A stretch of DNA of 64,000 bases from Gymnopus androsaceus JB14 (taxonomy: Eukaryota; Basidiomycota; Agaricomycetes; Agaricales; Omphalotaceae), in the NCBI GenBank assembly GCA_009733575.1, contig ML769413.1, positions 124,001 to 188,000 on the forward strand. The letters are read 5' to 3'. Every line of letters starts with the position of its first letter. The first letter of the stretch is position 1. The notes beneath the pieces were generated by a model that saw only the letters and a list, made by a program, of their open reading frames with translations, was not told the origin of the DNA and searched no databases. Made by a program: the position numbers and the translations under genes. Of the stretch, positions 1-11,885 are shown in pieces.

Positions 1-76
1 AAGAGTACGTCTTACTGCTTCTCAGTTGCCAATAATATCCTCAGATTACCCTCCCAGGTCCTTCTTACATTTCCAG

Positions 77-3000
77 TCACTCTGCCGATGTCATTCTCTC
101 CGATATCCGACCTATAAAGCTCAAGATTGAAGGCTTGACTTGCATCAACGTTTTCCTGGATGAATTCCTCTACGGAATACTCAGCGCAGCTCGTTCTCTG
201 ACTACAGACAAGCTGCGGGCCGGCTTACTGAGTGTTCTTCCGACCGCTCTAGGCAAGGAAGCACTTCTAGAGGCAGAAGTAGAATTAAGGGCATACTGGG
301 ACCGGACGAAGCCTTCTAAGAACGGAGCCGTGGATGATGATGCTGCTACTTTCAACTTGCAGTGGGCGTTTGAGGTACGTGCTGGCATCTATGTGGTTAT
401 CCCAAGTACTAACATTTCATCAGCTCCTACGCCTCAAATGCGAGGCGTATTCTACCTTAAACGAATCGGATGGCGACAAATCCGCGGAAACTCGGTTACA
501 TGAACGATTCGCTTCGGCCGGACAACCTCCAAAGCCATCCTTAGTCGCCCCCGCCGCGCTTTACCTTACTGCTATTCTTGAGTGAGTTTCGGTTGATATA
601 TCTGCCAACTTCTTCTCATATTACCACATAGGGCCATGTGCGAGTATGTATCTTGCAATCATTGCTGCCCTTCCACCATTTATGTGATATTTCAGACATG
701 TACTTTCAAATGTTGGTCGGGTTGCCTCCCGCGACAGCTCCCGTACCTATGCAAGCGTGCAGGATGTTTTCGTTGCTCTGTGTGAGGACGAAACGATATA
801 TAACCTCTTTAAGTCGATGGACGGTAAGCGCCTATCATTGCTAACGCTACTTATGAATTCTTACACAAACTCCCATCCAGTTTATGAGCAGATTGAGCAA
901 CTGTCCCAGGCTCCTAAACCTCGAAGGAGCAAGTCGTTCTCACGGAATGACAAGAACATCTCGCGTACATCTTCAACTAACCACGACCACTCCTCAGGAA
1001 AGGATTCTCCACCTGGAAACAATCGTTTGTCCTCGGACGGGATGCCTTCTGGGTCCAATCGCTCTTCTTTTGACCGTGCCAAGTCCATGAAAAAATTAAT
1101 CAATGGCAGAAGCTCAAGCTCGAATGATAGCGTTTCGAACGGTCACAAGAGGTCTGAGTCGGCATTAAGCGATGAGACAAAGCAAAACTGGGCAGCTTAT
1201 GGCTCTTTCGACGTCGAGGTTAGTTCTCCCTTTGCTCGTTGCTGACCACTTCGACTCACTCGTTGGCGCTATAGGAGCAGGCTTCTTTGCAGGAGTTTGA
1301 CGATCTGATGAAGTCTGATGCCACGATGAAAGTGTCCCTAACTCCAGATCGATTGAAGACGATGGAGGTGAGTTTACCCCTAATCTTAACCTTTTCTATG
1401 CTTATGAGTTCAATGCAAGGTATATAAACAGGAGAAGGAGCGTGGCGGCCGGACTAAACCAGCCCCTCTTCACACTGCAAATTTGGAATCGGAATCTTCT
1501 ACTCCTTCTGTTCCACCACGAGCAGCGAGTAGACGACCTTCTGCTCCCAACGTAGAGTCCATTGTCGAAGACGAAGAAGAGCTAGTCACCACTAAACCGA
1601 CACATCCTCGCGTCCGACAAACTAGTGTCGTTTCGCCTCCTCCTAAATCATTACCTCCGGCCAACACTCGAGCTCGTTCTCAGTCGGCTGCTGCGCAACG
1701 AAAGCCGCCTAAAACTATACTCTCAGATACCTCTTCCCCGCCTGCTCCAATGATGCAAACTCGTGAGTTTCGAGCCCCTCAGGGCTTCGATGGCCCAGGA
1801 TTCCCTCAGAAAACGAGAAAGATTCAACGAGCACGGGAATCTCTCGACCTTGATGATGTTATGGGTGGATCTGACGACGAAGATATGGATGACACGCAGG
1901 TTGTCAGTCCCTCCAAGTCTTTTACATCTGTAACACCCAGTCAATCCAGCAAGGTTTCTGCTAGGACCAGGGAGCTGATGGACTTCTTGAACGAGGGTCC
2001 TCCGCCTACTAGTAGCAACAGTGCCCCGAGTCGTCTTCCGGCGAACGGGCCCCCCGTTTCCAAGGCAGGCCGTGAGCTGATGGAGTTTTTGGCTCAAGGT
2101 CCTCCTGACTATGGTCCACCTCCCTCTGCCATGGACAACGGTAGTGTAAAGTCGAAGGGCTCCGGAAGGTTACAAAGGATGATTTCGAAGCTGAAGCTGA
2201 CTGATGATAAGGGGAGCCGGAATGGACAACAGTCACTTGAAGACTTTAGGAAGACACCGACAACCCCGAGTTATTCCCGACCACCTCTAGCAATGAAGGC
2301 ATCCAATGGGAGCTTGTCAGCTCTCGGAAACCGTCCAGTTCCTCCTCGCCCACCTCAGCCACAAATGATATCCCCACCTTCCTCTCCCATTCGTGAGACT
2401 GTTGACCTTCCTCCCGTTACTTCACCAGCGCCTAGATCTCGTCAGCCTTCAGCTGCCCAATCCGTCAACCGAAAGGCAACGGCTTGGGATCAGGATACGC
2501 CTATATCTTCTATCCCTGCCTCTGCGCAGCCTGCTCCTGCCGTCGTCCAAAAGGTGGTACAACAGCCGGTTTCCATTCGCTCTTTGCCTTCTCGTCCTCC
2601 GGAGAATGTCAGAAAAGAATATGATCTTGAAGACACGAAGCCTCTTGCTCCGTTACCCAAAGCATCCCCTGTTTCCTCCACTCCAGCAGAGAAGCCTTCC
2701 ATTAGGGTTGAAACTAAAAAGTCTACTGCCCGAGCTTCTCCTTCCAGCATCCAGACTGCCCAGTCTGATCGCAAAGCTTTGACTCCTGAAGCTCCATCTC
2801 CCGCTGCCATCCCCCCCGCTTCCTCTCCCGTTGCTAATGGTATCAGCATCGTGGATGCGCAGGACATGAAACGCCTTTTGTTGAAAGCTACAACTCCTGA
2901 GGAATGTCGCCTCATCACGGATATGTTTTTGGCCAAGGCCGGTATTCCCGTCGAACCCGCGAACTACGACGTTCCGTACCCATCTCCGTCACCCTCTGAC

Positions 3001-3246
3001 GCCACGGAAAAGAACCGTCCTTCTTCTGGCGATATTGCTCTCGAGATTGCTCTCGTCGAGCTGTTCCTCGGAAGTGAACCTTCCCATGAGCCCGCCCCGC
3101 GAAAGAAACGATACACTACCAAGAAAGTTAGAGTGGATACTCAGGCTGCCAACAACCATCAAAAGTCTCCAATCTCAGCCACCAATGGCAACGCCGTACA
3201 TGCGCCTCCACCAATTGCTGTTTCTGAAGTTGCCTTGAAAGCGTAA
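77..3246 (+). CDS. Conserved fungal protein with histone-fold-like segment and long disordered tail (5' partial)
   Basis: The gene runs in from the left edge: an intron with donor GTACGT at base 5 ends at TTCCAG (71-76). Coding then goes through exons split at 375-423, about 595-631, about 644-691, about 821-880, 1219-1275 and 1368-1431, and ends at TAA 3244-3246. One exon (about 632-643) is only about 12 nt long. Spliced exons after base 424 read a helical block (APAALYLTAILEAMCEHVL, then NVGRVASRDSS, then VQDVFVALCEDE) whose order resembles an H2A-type histone fold; this is my inference from the pattern. The last exon (1432-3246) encodes about 600 residues rich in Ser, Pro and Lys/Arg. It contains two repeated ARTRELMDFL / AGRELMEFL motifs and a short conserved-looking helix LLLKATTPEECRLITDMFL near the end. 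No frame break was seen. I do not recognise a named family. Confidence 0.75.
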
Positions 3247-3526
3247 CAGTCTTTATTCAATGGGTATTTATTGGTCTATTATGCGTGTACATTCTTATTT
3301 TTCATGTGGATCTACCTATTTCGTTTCATGCTACTGGCTTAGATATCTTCTTATTCTTATTCAACATACATTTCCATTGCTTTCATTTCCTTTCTATGCA
3401 CAAACTTCCTTAAATCTGCTCTTCCTTCGGATACCATACTCTATACCGGCAAATTCGTATACTTGAGTATTAATGATAGCATTGTACGTGTACATTAACA
3501 ACAGTGGATAGTCAAGAAGGCTACTT
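3247..3526. other. Convergent 3' intergenic region
   Basis: This is the 280-bp AT-rich gap between two genes whose 3' ends face each other. It presumably holds both 3' UTRs and polyadenylation signals. I see no ORF or repeat of note. Confidence 0.6.
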
Positions 3527-6500
3527 TTATTGTATCTCGAGAGATACGGCGATACCCATCGAAGCCAGTTCCGCGCAGAGGTATCGGAAAACGTACGGTA
3601 CAGCTACAACATCGAGGTCCCCGCCCTTCAAAGACCGACCTAGAACGTTCTGAGAAGAAATTGCAACTGATAGGCTCGCCTGCGGACGTTGAAGATGTTG
3701 ACCCGTTGCCAGGGCCTGCCGCTCAAGCTCGTCTTCCTGCTCTGCAGCAGCCCTGCATATCCTACAGTATTCGCCACCAGGTCCAGTGGGCTTGCGTGAG
3801 ATAGAGGTTCCTGTAAACACCTCTCCCAAGCTAATATCCTCGTAACCGAGCGATATGAGACTACCACAGGTTCGACAGAACCCAGGCTGTCGAGTAGTCG
3901 GAACAGTTCATTAGACGATCTTGAAGTAAGTAGGAGGTTCCGTGTGCAATGAGAGCGTCTCGTTCCATCTCTCCGAAACGAATACCACCAGCACGTTTAC
4001 GGCCCTATTTCCCCATAATCTATCAGCAAGTTTGTATGTGCTAAAGAAATTGGACTGTTTGTACCTTTACTGGCTGTCGAGTTACAGGATCAACAGGCCC
4101 CGTCGTTCGTACTTGAAACTTGTCCAACACCATATGTCGCAGCCGCTGATAGTAGACAACGCCGAGGTAAATGTCAGCTGCAAACTCCTCGCCAGTGATT
4201 CCAGAATACATCGGCTCGTTTCCGTAGTAGTTATACCCAGCAGCTTCAACTGCTCTCCAAAGTAGCTGACAGCTGTATCTTGTTCTGAAAATCTAGAATG
4301 AAATGTTTGGTTGGTTGGTTGGTAAAAATGAACAATATACAAGGTCGAACATACTTGAACGGAGTGGCATCTTGTGCAAGACCATGCATGGCACCCGCTT
4401 TCCCTGCCATGCTTTCCACCAACATGCCGATGGTCATTCGACTAGGGAAAGCATGAGGATTAATGATAACATCTGGCTGCATACCGCTCTCGCTAAAGGG
4501 CATATCGACAGCTGGCCATTTTTGCGAACAGACACCTTTCTGACCATGACGAGACGAAAACTTGTCACCAATGACAGGAGATCGAGTTATTCGAAGAGTG
4601 ATGTGTATCTTCTGGAGCTCGACGTCTCCCGTATCTTCGCCTAAGGAATCAGAAAATGTTCCAGTCAGTCAGTCGGTGAGGTACAGGTACATCAAACACG
4701 AGCAGGAACACATACCAAGAAGACGAACTTCATCAACCAGGGCCTCCTCATCGCCTTTGTATTTGACGAATTTCGTACGGCGCGTAACATCATCCACATA
4801 CGCTGCTATTGGATCGCCCGACCTCAATTTCGTACCGATATAAGGCAAACCGTCCAAATCGAGGAAATCCAAGCAACTATCCCGCTTTTCACCCTTGGCA
4901 TGGGGTTTGATTTCAGGTCCAAGACCAAAATGTAGCGTGGGCTCGCCACTTTTTCGAAGCTCCCTTCATGTCTTTGAGGTCGATGATTTGAGATTTGTAG
5001 ACAGTACCGTACGCGAAACCACGTTCAGTGTGCTGATTTATTAAGAATCATGGCATCTTCCATGTCGTATCCTGTGTAAGAAATGACAGCGACGATGGCG
5101 TTGGTACCGTTTGGGAAGGCGTCCATTGCGTAGGTGTTGTGCAGAGCGGGACGCACGACGGGGCTTTGTCCACTTTGTAGTCGATATAGCTTGTTGTCTG
5201 TTCTGTGCTTCAAGGCAGTCGAAGGTGTACCCATAGTTTGTTTACCCATCTACGAATAAAACGCAAGTGAGAACCGAGAGTATTCTGGCAATTAATCAGG
5301 TAACGTACTTGACATTGGTAGATGTTACGAGGACTCTGGAGGTATGGGATGAGTATTAGTCAAGATAACGAACATAGACAGAGACCTACCTGGTTAAAAT
5401 CCGAAAATGGAGTCAAATTCGCTAAAATAGACAAGAAATTCGTCGGATTGTGTTCTACATGCGTCGACACTTCGCTTTCAATCTCTTCCGGTGTACAAGC
5501 GATATCCATATACACCTGCTCGAATGGTCCAATCGAATCATCCCGTCCATTGGCCAGGTATTTCACAGGTCTCATCATCCTTGATCGCGATGAGAACAAG
5601 AACAACCCAGGGTATTGACCGCCCATCGACGGAGGGACCATACCAATCTCTAGATCCATCGGAATCTCGTTCTTGCCTTCCGTTTTCCATATCCGTAGAC
5701 TCGTAGCAAGCTGCCTCGCAACAGCTGGCGTTGCCCATCCGATAACATGTCCATCGAGCTGAACGCACAAATTCGTTCGGCCATCGATACACGCGTTGAA
5801 AGGCTCTGACATGCCGTGTTTTGCTAGCAAGGCGGGGATATGTGCTACAGCTAGAGGTGCGGTTACGATCCGACATGTTCGTGCGAGATGGTTTAGCAGA
5901 CCACAGGGAGACCCATCCGGTGTATGGACGGGACATAGGAAACCCCATGCTTCAGGAAGGAGTTTTCGGACGGTGGTGGTTTTGAGTTCGGCGAAAAATG
6001 CACCACGGTGGATACATCTGAAGTGACTGATGTATCGTTGCCAGTTGAGTTTTTCAGCGACGATGGTGAAACCGGAGGCTTGTTGGAGGTCGAGACCGGA
6101 GGGAGAGACGAGGTTGCCTGTTGCGAGGAAGTTGGATAGCTTGGATCCTATGTCAAAGTTTATTCGAGTGAGTACTTTGGCAAAGTATCGTTCTGAAAGG
6201 GTTAATGTCAGCATTGAGACAACATGAAGAACTGCGAAGACACATACTATCGTTGAAGTCGACGGTGTTACCGTTTCGTATATCGATGTTGATAAAGGTG
6301 CGAATCGAGTTGAGGATTTCTTCGAGGCGCTCCTTGATTATCATACCATAAAGTTGTCCAGGTAGCAGCACTTCCTGATGTTGAGGAGAGTCCGGATTGT
6401 CTGCACAACATGTACCGTTAACCACAGAGTATAGTTTCCGAAGCATGAACCTGCCAAAGTTTTTCGGTCAAGAAAGAAGTCCAAGAACAAGAAAACAACG

Positions 6501-7751
6501 TACAAAAGCATGCGATATTTTTCTCGAGGGTTCTCAATATGCACAAGAATCAGCTTGCGTATGAGAAGCGCACCAATAGCAGAATTTGACATGTCATCTG
6601 CCATTCCTAGAACAACGCGAAACTTGTCCCCCAGATATTCGAGCGCCTGCTCTCCTGTCCTCATCGTAAACTGCTTGTAGCTGCGCAAAAGCAACTCGAC
6701 GCGACCAGTTAAAAATGTATTGTCATAATCTTGCATCATTATTCCTTCAAAAATCTCCTTGTCGGAAGCTCCGACTAGGGCTTTCAAGATCAACATGATT
6801 GGAATGACATATTCTTGCTTCCTCCAGCTAAAACGAAACATGGCGCTTCCGTTGGAGAGATAGTGTAGGGTATTCGTGCAGCTCGTCTGATCCGGACGCA
6901 CGCAACGGATCTGGACGGCGTATTGGGTATATGAAGGGCCACGATTGGTGAATGAGGGTCGGAGGAGCGAAATGACATGGTTTCGACGAGGAAGAATGAG
7001 GTAGCGAATGAGACGTTCGTTTCCGTTGATAACAAAGTATCCGCCGAATTCCTCGGCTTCTTCATGGTGTTTTACCATGTCGGCGGAGGACATGGAACGT
7101 AAGTTGCACCGGACAGACTGAAGTTCGATGAGAACATAAACAGAGGACAGAGAAATTGGCACGAACGTACTCGAACCATGATTGGTACAAGACCACAATC
7201 TCTGGTGACATCTTGTCGCTGACCTTGAGGATCTGTCCAGCAAAGTTTTATGGACATTTTTCCGCGATATGAAGCTAATCTTTCGCGGGCCTACAGAATT
7301 TAGAGGTGGAAACACGTTACTGGAATATGGACTGACCTCTGCTGGGAATACTTTCCGATCCTTTACATATTTATTCTTGTCGGGAACCATAGGTCGCGAT
7401 ATTGAAACAGATTCAATCCAAACTGCAGTTCGTTAGGTTAATAGCTACAAGTCAAGGGTGATACTTACTTCTCATCCGATTTCCCCAAGTCCCTGCGGTC
7501 TGACCCGTTCCGTCAAATATAACGCGTTCACCCATGTCATCTAGTCCCAGCGACAAAAGACCTTTTCCTTTACCATCTCCAGAGGGCAGACCAGAATCGT
7601 CGAAGAGGGCATTGAAAGATTCTATATGAGGCGCAACAAATTCATTTAATATTTTGTAACTGGAGCCTTGTTTTGGCGGAAATTTGAATAGCTTTTCACG
7701 TTCAAGCGTGTCGAACGTCGGCTGCCTCTTGCTACGCTCGGAATCTGGCAT
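3527..7751 (-). CDS. RPA135: DNA-directed RNA polymerase I subunit RPA135 (second-largest subunit), three apparent frame breaks
   Basis: This is the beta-like subunit of RNA polymerase I, which makes rRNA in the nucleolus. About ten exons give a near full-length chain. ATG is at 7751 and the N-terminus contains [14 protein letters not shown]. Then come [32 protein letters not shown] (about 7000-7040), the fork region [21 protein letters not shown] (about 5895-5960), [15 protein letters not shown] (about 5030-5080), [12 protein letters not shown] (about 4545-4580) and [15 protein letters not shown]-terminal zinc ribbon (CRTCG, CRICR) ends at 3527. Three single extra bases break the frame: at about 5027 (between NKSAH and ERGF), in the T5 run 4950-4954, and in the CCC at 3881-3883 just before CRTCG. 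Translation on either side is excellent, so sequencing error is the likeliest cause in such an essential gene. It is divergent from the nucleoporin gene, 201 bp away. Confidence 0.95.
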
Positions 7752-7952
7752 CGAGGAGGAGAATGAACGGAGAAGTAACTTGGATGGAAATTTTGTGAGT
7801 AGCGGCAGGCAATCAGTGGCCCGGCCTTTGAGTCACGAGAACTTCTAAAACGAGAGCCGGCTGCCGAGTTCCGACAGAAGAGTCAGAAGCGCAAAGCGAT
7901 TAAAGGTTTGCTGCAGGCTCCCTATCTTGCACTTTTCTCTCTTCACCCCAGG
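7752..7952. promoter_or_regulatory. Bidirectional promoter between RPA135 and nucleoporin gene
   Basis: Only 201 bp separate the two divergent ATGs (7751 on minus, 7953 on plus). Both promoters and 5' UTRs must lie here or overlap the genes. A pyrimidine-rich stretch (about 7920-7950) precedes the plus-strand ATG. No clear TATA box is visible, as expected for housekeeping genes. Confidence 0.5.
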
Positions 7953-9660
7953 ATGTTTGGGAATAATACGATAACCTCCTCCTGGGCTAATCCCCAACAA
8001 AATCAGCAGCAGCAGCAGCCGCAACAGCAGGGAACCAGTGCTTTTGGGCAACCAAGCGCTTTTGGTTCGACAGGTGTGTATTCCAACTTTCGCGCGATGT
8101 TTGTTGTCTAAATTCCGTAAGGCTTTGGCTCTTCAACAGGTGCTTTTGGTCAGCCTCAACAGCAGCAACCAGCCAATCCGATGTTTGGTGGCTTGGGCAG
8201 TTCTACTACCCCAGGTACCGGTGCTTTTGGTACGCGTTTTCATTCATTCATTTCTTTGATTCTTTCTTATTTCTCTAGGCGCGTTTGGAGGTGGAGCCAA
8301 TCAGGCCAGTAGCTCTGTCTTTGGTGCTCCAAAACCTGCGACTGGCTTTGGCGCGTTTGGAGGTGGCGGCACAGGTGCTTTTGGCAGCACTGGAACTAGT
8401 GCTTTTGGAAATACAGGACAATCCACAAGTGCTTTCGGCCAACCCGCAAATAACAGTGCGTTTGGTAGTACAACCGGTTCAAGTATCTTTGGTCAGCCCA
8501 AGGCGACCTCGGCATTTGGAGCCCCGACAAATGGTACGCATTTTACCTTGATCCCCTTTAACGTCCTCTGATTCATTTAGTAGCCGCCAATGCAACGGTA
8601 CCTGTTTCTACCGGCTCAGCCAATCCTCCTTATGCTACAACTACTGAAAAGGAGGGTAACAACACAACAACTACATACCAATCCATCTCCTGCATGCCAG
8701 CTTACGCTGGCACTTCCTTTGAGGTACATCCTTCATCTTCCTTAATCGAACCACATCTCATGCTATTTCTAGGAACTCCGAGTACAAGACTATGCGCAGG
8801 GACGCAAGACTGCCACCACGAATACTTTCGGGCAACCCTCAGCGTTTGGTGGTACTCAGACAACAGGCAGTACCCTCTTTGGTGGCAACACACAGACCAC
8901 TCAGCCAGCGCAAACCAACTCTATCTTCGGAGCACCCAAGCCGACAACCGGGTTTGGCACTTTCGGTACTAATACGACCAACCCTAGTACTACTGGAGCG
9001 TTTGGGAGTACAGGTGCCTTTGGTCAGCCTCAACAACAACAGCAGCAGCAGCAGCAGCAACCTGCGACCGGTTTTGGTGCCTTTGGCCAACCTCAGCAAC
9101 AGCAACCTCAACAGCAGCCGCAAGGCTCCAGCATCTTTGGAACTGCCAGCACTGGAGCCGGAGCTTTCGGTATGTGTTCTATCTATGACTATCTAACCGC
9201 TTCTCATATCTTCTAGGTACCGGAAGTGCTTTCGGAGGTGGCGCGTTTGGCACGAACACCCAACCCCAGCAGCAGCAGCAACCACAACAACCCGGAAGCA
9301 TCTTCGGTCAACCAGCTCAGCCAGCCGCTGCAACTTTTGGCGCTTTCGGAAGTGTGTAGACTTGATCCTCAACTCTCCGTCAAGTAACTGATACATATTC
9401 ATTACAGATAATGCAGCTAAACCTTCGATATTCGGAACGCCTGCTCAACCCGCTGGTCAGACTGGTGGTACTACTCTAGGGCAATCCATCTTTGGACAGC
9501 CTCAGCAACAAAACCAGCAGCAACCTCAGCAGCCATCTCTCTTTGGAAACACTGGCGGTGGTATGTTTGGTACCAACACCCAGCAGCCTCAACAGCAGCA
9601 GCAGCAACAGACTAACCCTCGTACGCCATCGGTCTATCTTTATTTCTGAAAAATCGTTAA

Positions 9661-9709
<49 letters not shown>

Positions 9710-11235
9710 GTATTTGGTACCCCTCAGAACACCACTAATACTAGTACTGGTACTGGCACCGGACTCTTTGGTGGAGGTGGCTTATTTGGCAACAATAACA
9801 ACCAGCAGCAGCAGCAGCAACAACAACAGCAACAGGCTGGAGCGACGGGCTTTGGCAGCAGCATATTCGGAGCCAAGCCTGCTGCACCTGCGGGAACCGG
9901 GCTCTTTGGTGGAGGTGGCTTTGGATCTACGCAGCCTACAGCGACCCAACAGCAGCCTTCGTTGTTCAATAACGCGTTCGGTCAATCTACCAACCAACAG
10001 CAGCCTGCCGCCACCGGAGGCCTTTTCAGCAAACCGCCTTCGATGGGAATGTCGACTTCAGGCATGGGTGGTAGTACTGGTATGTTCGGAGGATCATCCA
10101 CCTTCGGAAACAACTCTGCCAACACCCTTGCTGCGTCTACTGCAACTCCAGGACAGCAGGGAGGGCTCATTGCATCCATCAGCCAACCAATTGCGCCTAA
10201 TCTCCCGATCTTCTCCATGCTCCCTCCCGGTCCTCGTGCGGTAGACCTCGAACAATCAACGAAGAAGAAAGTTCCCTTCTTCGTCGATGTCCCCACTCGT
10301 TCTCCAGTTCCTCGAGTCCAGCTTGGCTACACCCCTGCCAATTCGAAGCTCCGAGGGTTTGGTTCTTCTACGTCCAGTTCTGCGTTGAGCGGGAGTGTCT
10401 TTGGGACCTCCTCGAGTTCGACTAATACGCTCTCGTTGAGTAGGTCACAAACTCCGAAACAATCTATCGAGGCCATTTTCGGCACGTCGTCCTCCAGCCC
10501 TTCACTAGGCAGCGGACAGAGAAAGAGCGTGAAAAAGTTGATTCTGGATAAGAAAGTGGAACCTACAGAGCTTTTCGTCAAATCCGGTGGTTCCCCTCTA
10601 CGCGGAGGTGGGAAGATCACATTTAGTCCTGCTCTCAGTATTGCCGCACGGGAACGGGAGGCAGCCATGGCTGCTGCCGCTGCATCTCCACCGCCCGCTA
10701 AATCCCCACTCCTCCTGCTCCCCAGCCACAGCGCACTCCGAAAAAGTTTACTGCATCCCAGAGTGGACCAGGAGCTGACGAGGACGATCTCCAAGAAGGC
10801 GACTACTACGTTAAGCCCAACATGGAAACTCTAAAATCTTCTGGTTTCGACCAACTCTCGTCCTTCAAGGATCTCGTCGTCGGACGGGTAGGGTACGGCG
10901 AGATACACTTTTTGGAGCCGGTGGACCTTACTGGGCTGCTCAAACTTGGGGAACTTTTAGGCGGTGTAGTTCGGTTTGAAGAGAAGGAGTGTAGCGTGTA
11001 TCCTGAAGCGGACGATACGGAGAAACCTCCTGAGGGGTCGGGTCTTAACGTTCGCGCGAAGATCTCGTTGAAAAGATGTTGGGTGATGGACAAGGCTCAT
11101 CGAGAGCCGATCAAGGACGAGAAACATCCGTCTGCGGTGAAGCACTTGAAAAAGTTGAGGAATATGAAGGATACCCACTTTGAGGGCTTTGATATTTCGG
11201 ATGGGACGTGGACGTTCACTGTGGATCATTTCTGA
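7953..11235 (+). CDS. NUP116: FG-repeat nucleoporin, Nup98/Nup116/Nup100 type, with GLEBS motif and C-terminal autopeptidase-like domain
   Basis: This nuclear pore protein forms the FG permeability barrier. At least eight exons run from ATG 7953 to TGA 11233-11235. The N-terminal half is GLFG/FG repeats (AFGQP, SIFGQP, GAFGSTG) broken by long Gln runs. The exon spanning about 8581-8723 and its successor give YQSISCMPAYAGTSFE then ELRVQDYAQGRK, a match to the Gle2-binding GLEBS motif. The C-terminal domain (about 10790-11235; GDYYVKPNMETL, GYGEIHFLEPVDLTGL, CWVMDKAHREPI, TWTFTVDHF) is the Nup98 autopeptidase fold. It stops immediately after His-Phe, where Nup98 is cleaved before Ser, so no Nup96 part follows. 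One base appears missing in the C4 run at 10704-10707, which throws the frame between the linker and the C-terminal domain. The symbol is by architecture; NUP100/NUP98 are equally valid names. Confidence 0.93.
9664..9708 (+). repeat. (TC)n microsatellite inside a nucleoporin intron
   Basis: An uninterrupted TC dinucleotide run of about 45 bp forms nearly the whole polypyrimidine tract of the intron 9621-9710, directly before the acceptor CTAG. It is likely length-polymorphic between strains. Confidence 0.95.
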
Positions 11236-11794
11236 TTCCATTACAGTATCGTCTGCCTCGTTAGTGTTTCCTTTCCGTGCTTTCCCTCTCTTTCCATTTC
11301 ACTGGTTTTTTTTAATCGAGTTTTGCTTCCACATACTTACAAAGTAGCGTAGTATATATTTTAGTTTACATAGTACGTACAAGTCATGTTTCTGTATGTA
11401 GGTAGTCCGCAAGTGATTTGCTGAATGATACGATTATTGCAGTATACATAGTAGGATTTCCGAATTCCGACTGAGAGCGGCGCTGTACGCGGGCATCGGA
11501 AAACAGCGGGAAGTCAGTCGCTCTGGCCAGTTCTAGAACATGAATACTCCGAGACGAGATTATTTTTGGTGGAGGTTATCTGGCTTTATCCATTGCCTGT
11601 ATACCTGCAAAGAGGACTCGGAAGGACAGCTGTGGCTACCATGGATTTGGCGTTGAATTTTCGGAAGCTGGGGGAGCTCGCGGCGGCAGCAGTGGAATCG
11701 GAAGACTCGGAACGAATCGGGAATGGCACATCCGGCCTCCTTCGGGAATGGAAAGAGTGCGATATGTCATGCGTGCATCATTCCGATGAGTCTG
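11236..11794. other. Intergenic region, no gene seen
   Basis: This is the 3' flank of the nucleoporin gene and the upstream region of the Rcf2 gene. ORFs here are short and carry no recognisable motif. Nothing is called except the TATA box just downstream. Confidence 0.5.
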
Positions 11795-11801
11795 TATAAA
11801 A
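11795..11801 (+). promoter_or_regulatory. TATA box of the Rcf2-like gene
   Basis: TATAAAA lies 85 bp upstream of ATG 11886, in a plausible core-promoter position, followed by a C/A-rich leader. Confidence 0.55.
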
Positions 11802-11885
11802 CTTGGACAAAACCATCGACCTCGACCCATTCCATCAGCCCACAACCAAACTACACAAACTTCTACAGTTTCTTCTCACTCGAAA

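Noticed and set aside
1723..2936. Long minus-strand ORFs opposite the first gene
   Set aside because: They are antisense shadows of the GC-rich coding exon 1432-3246.
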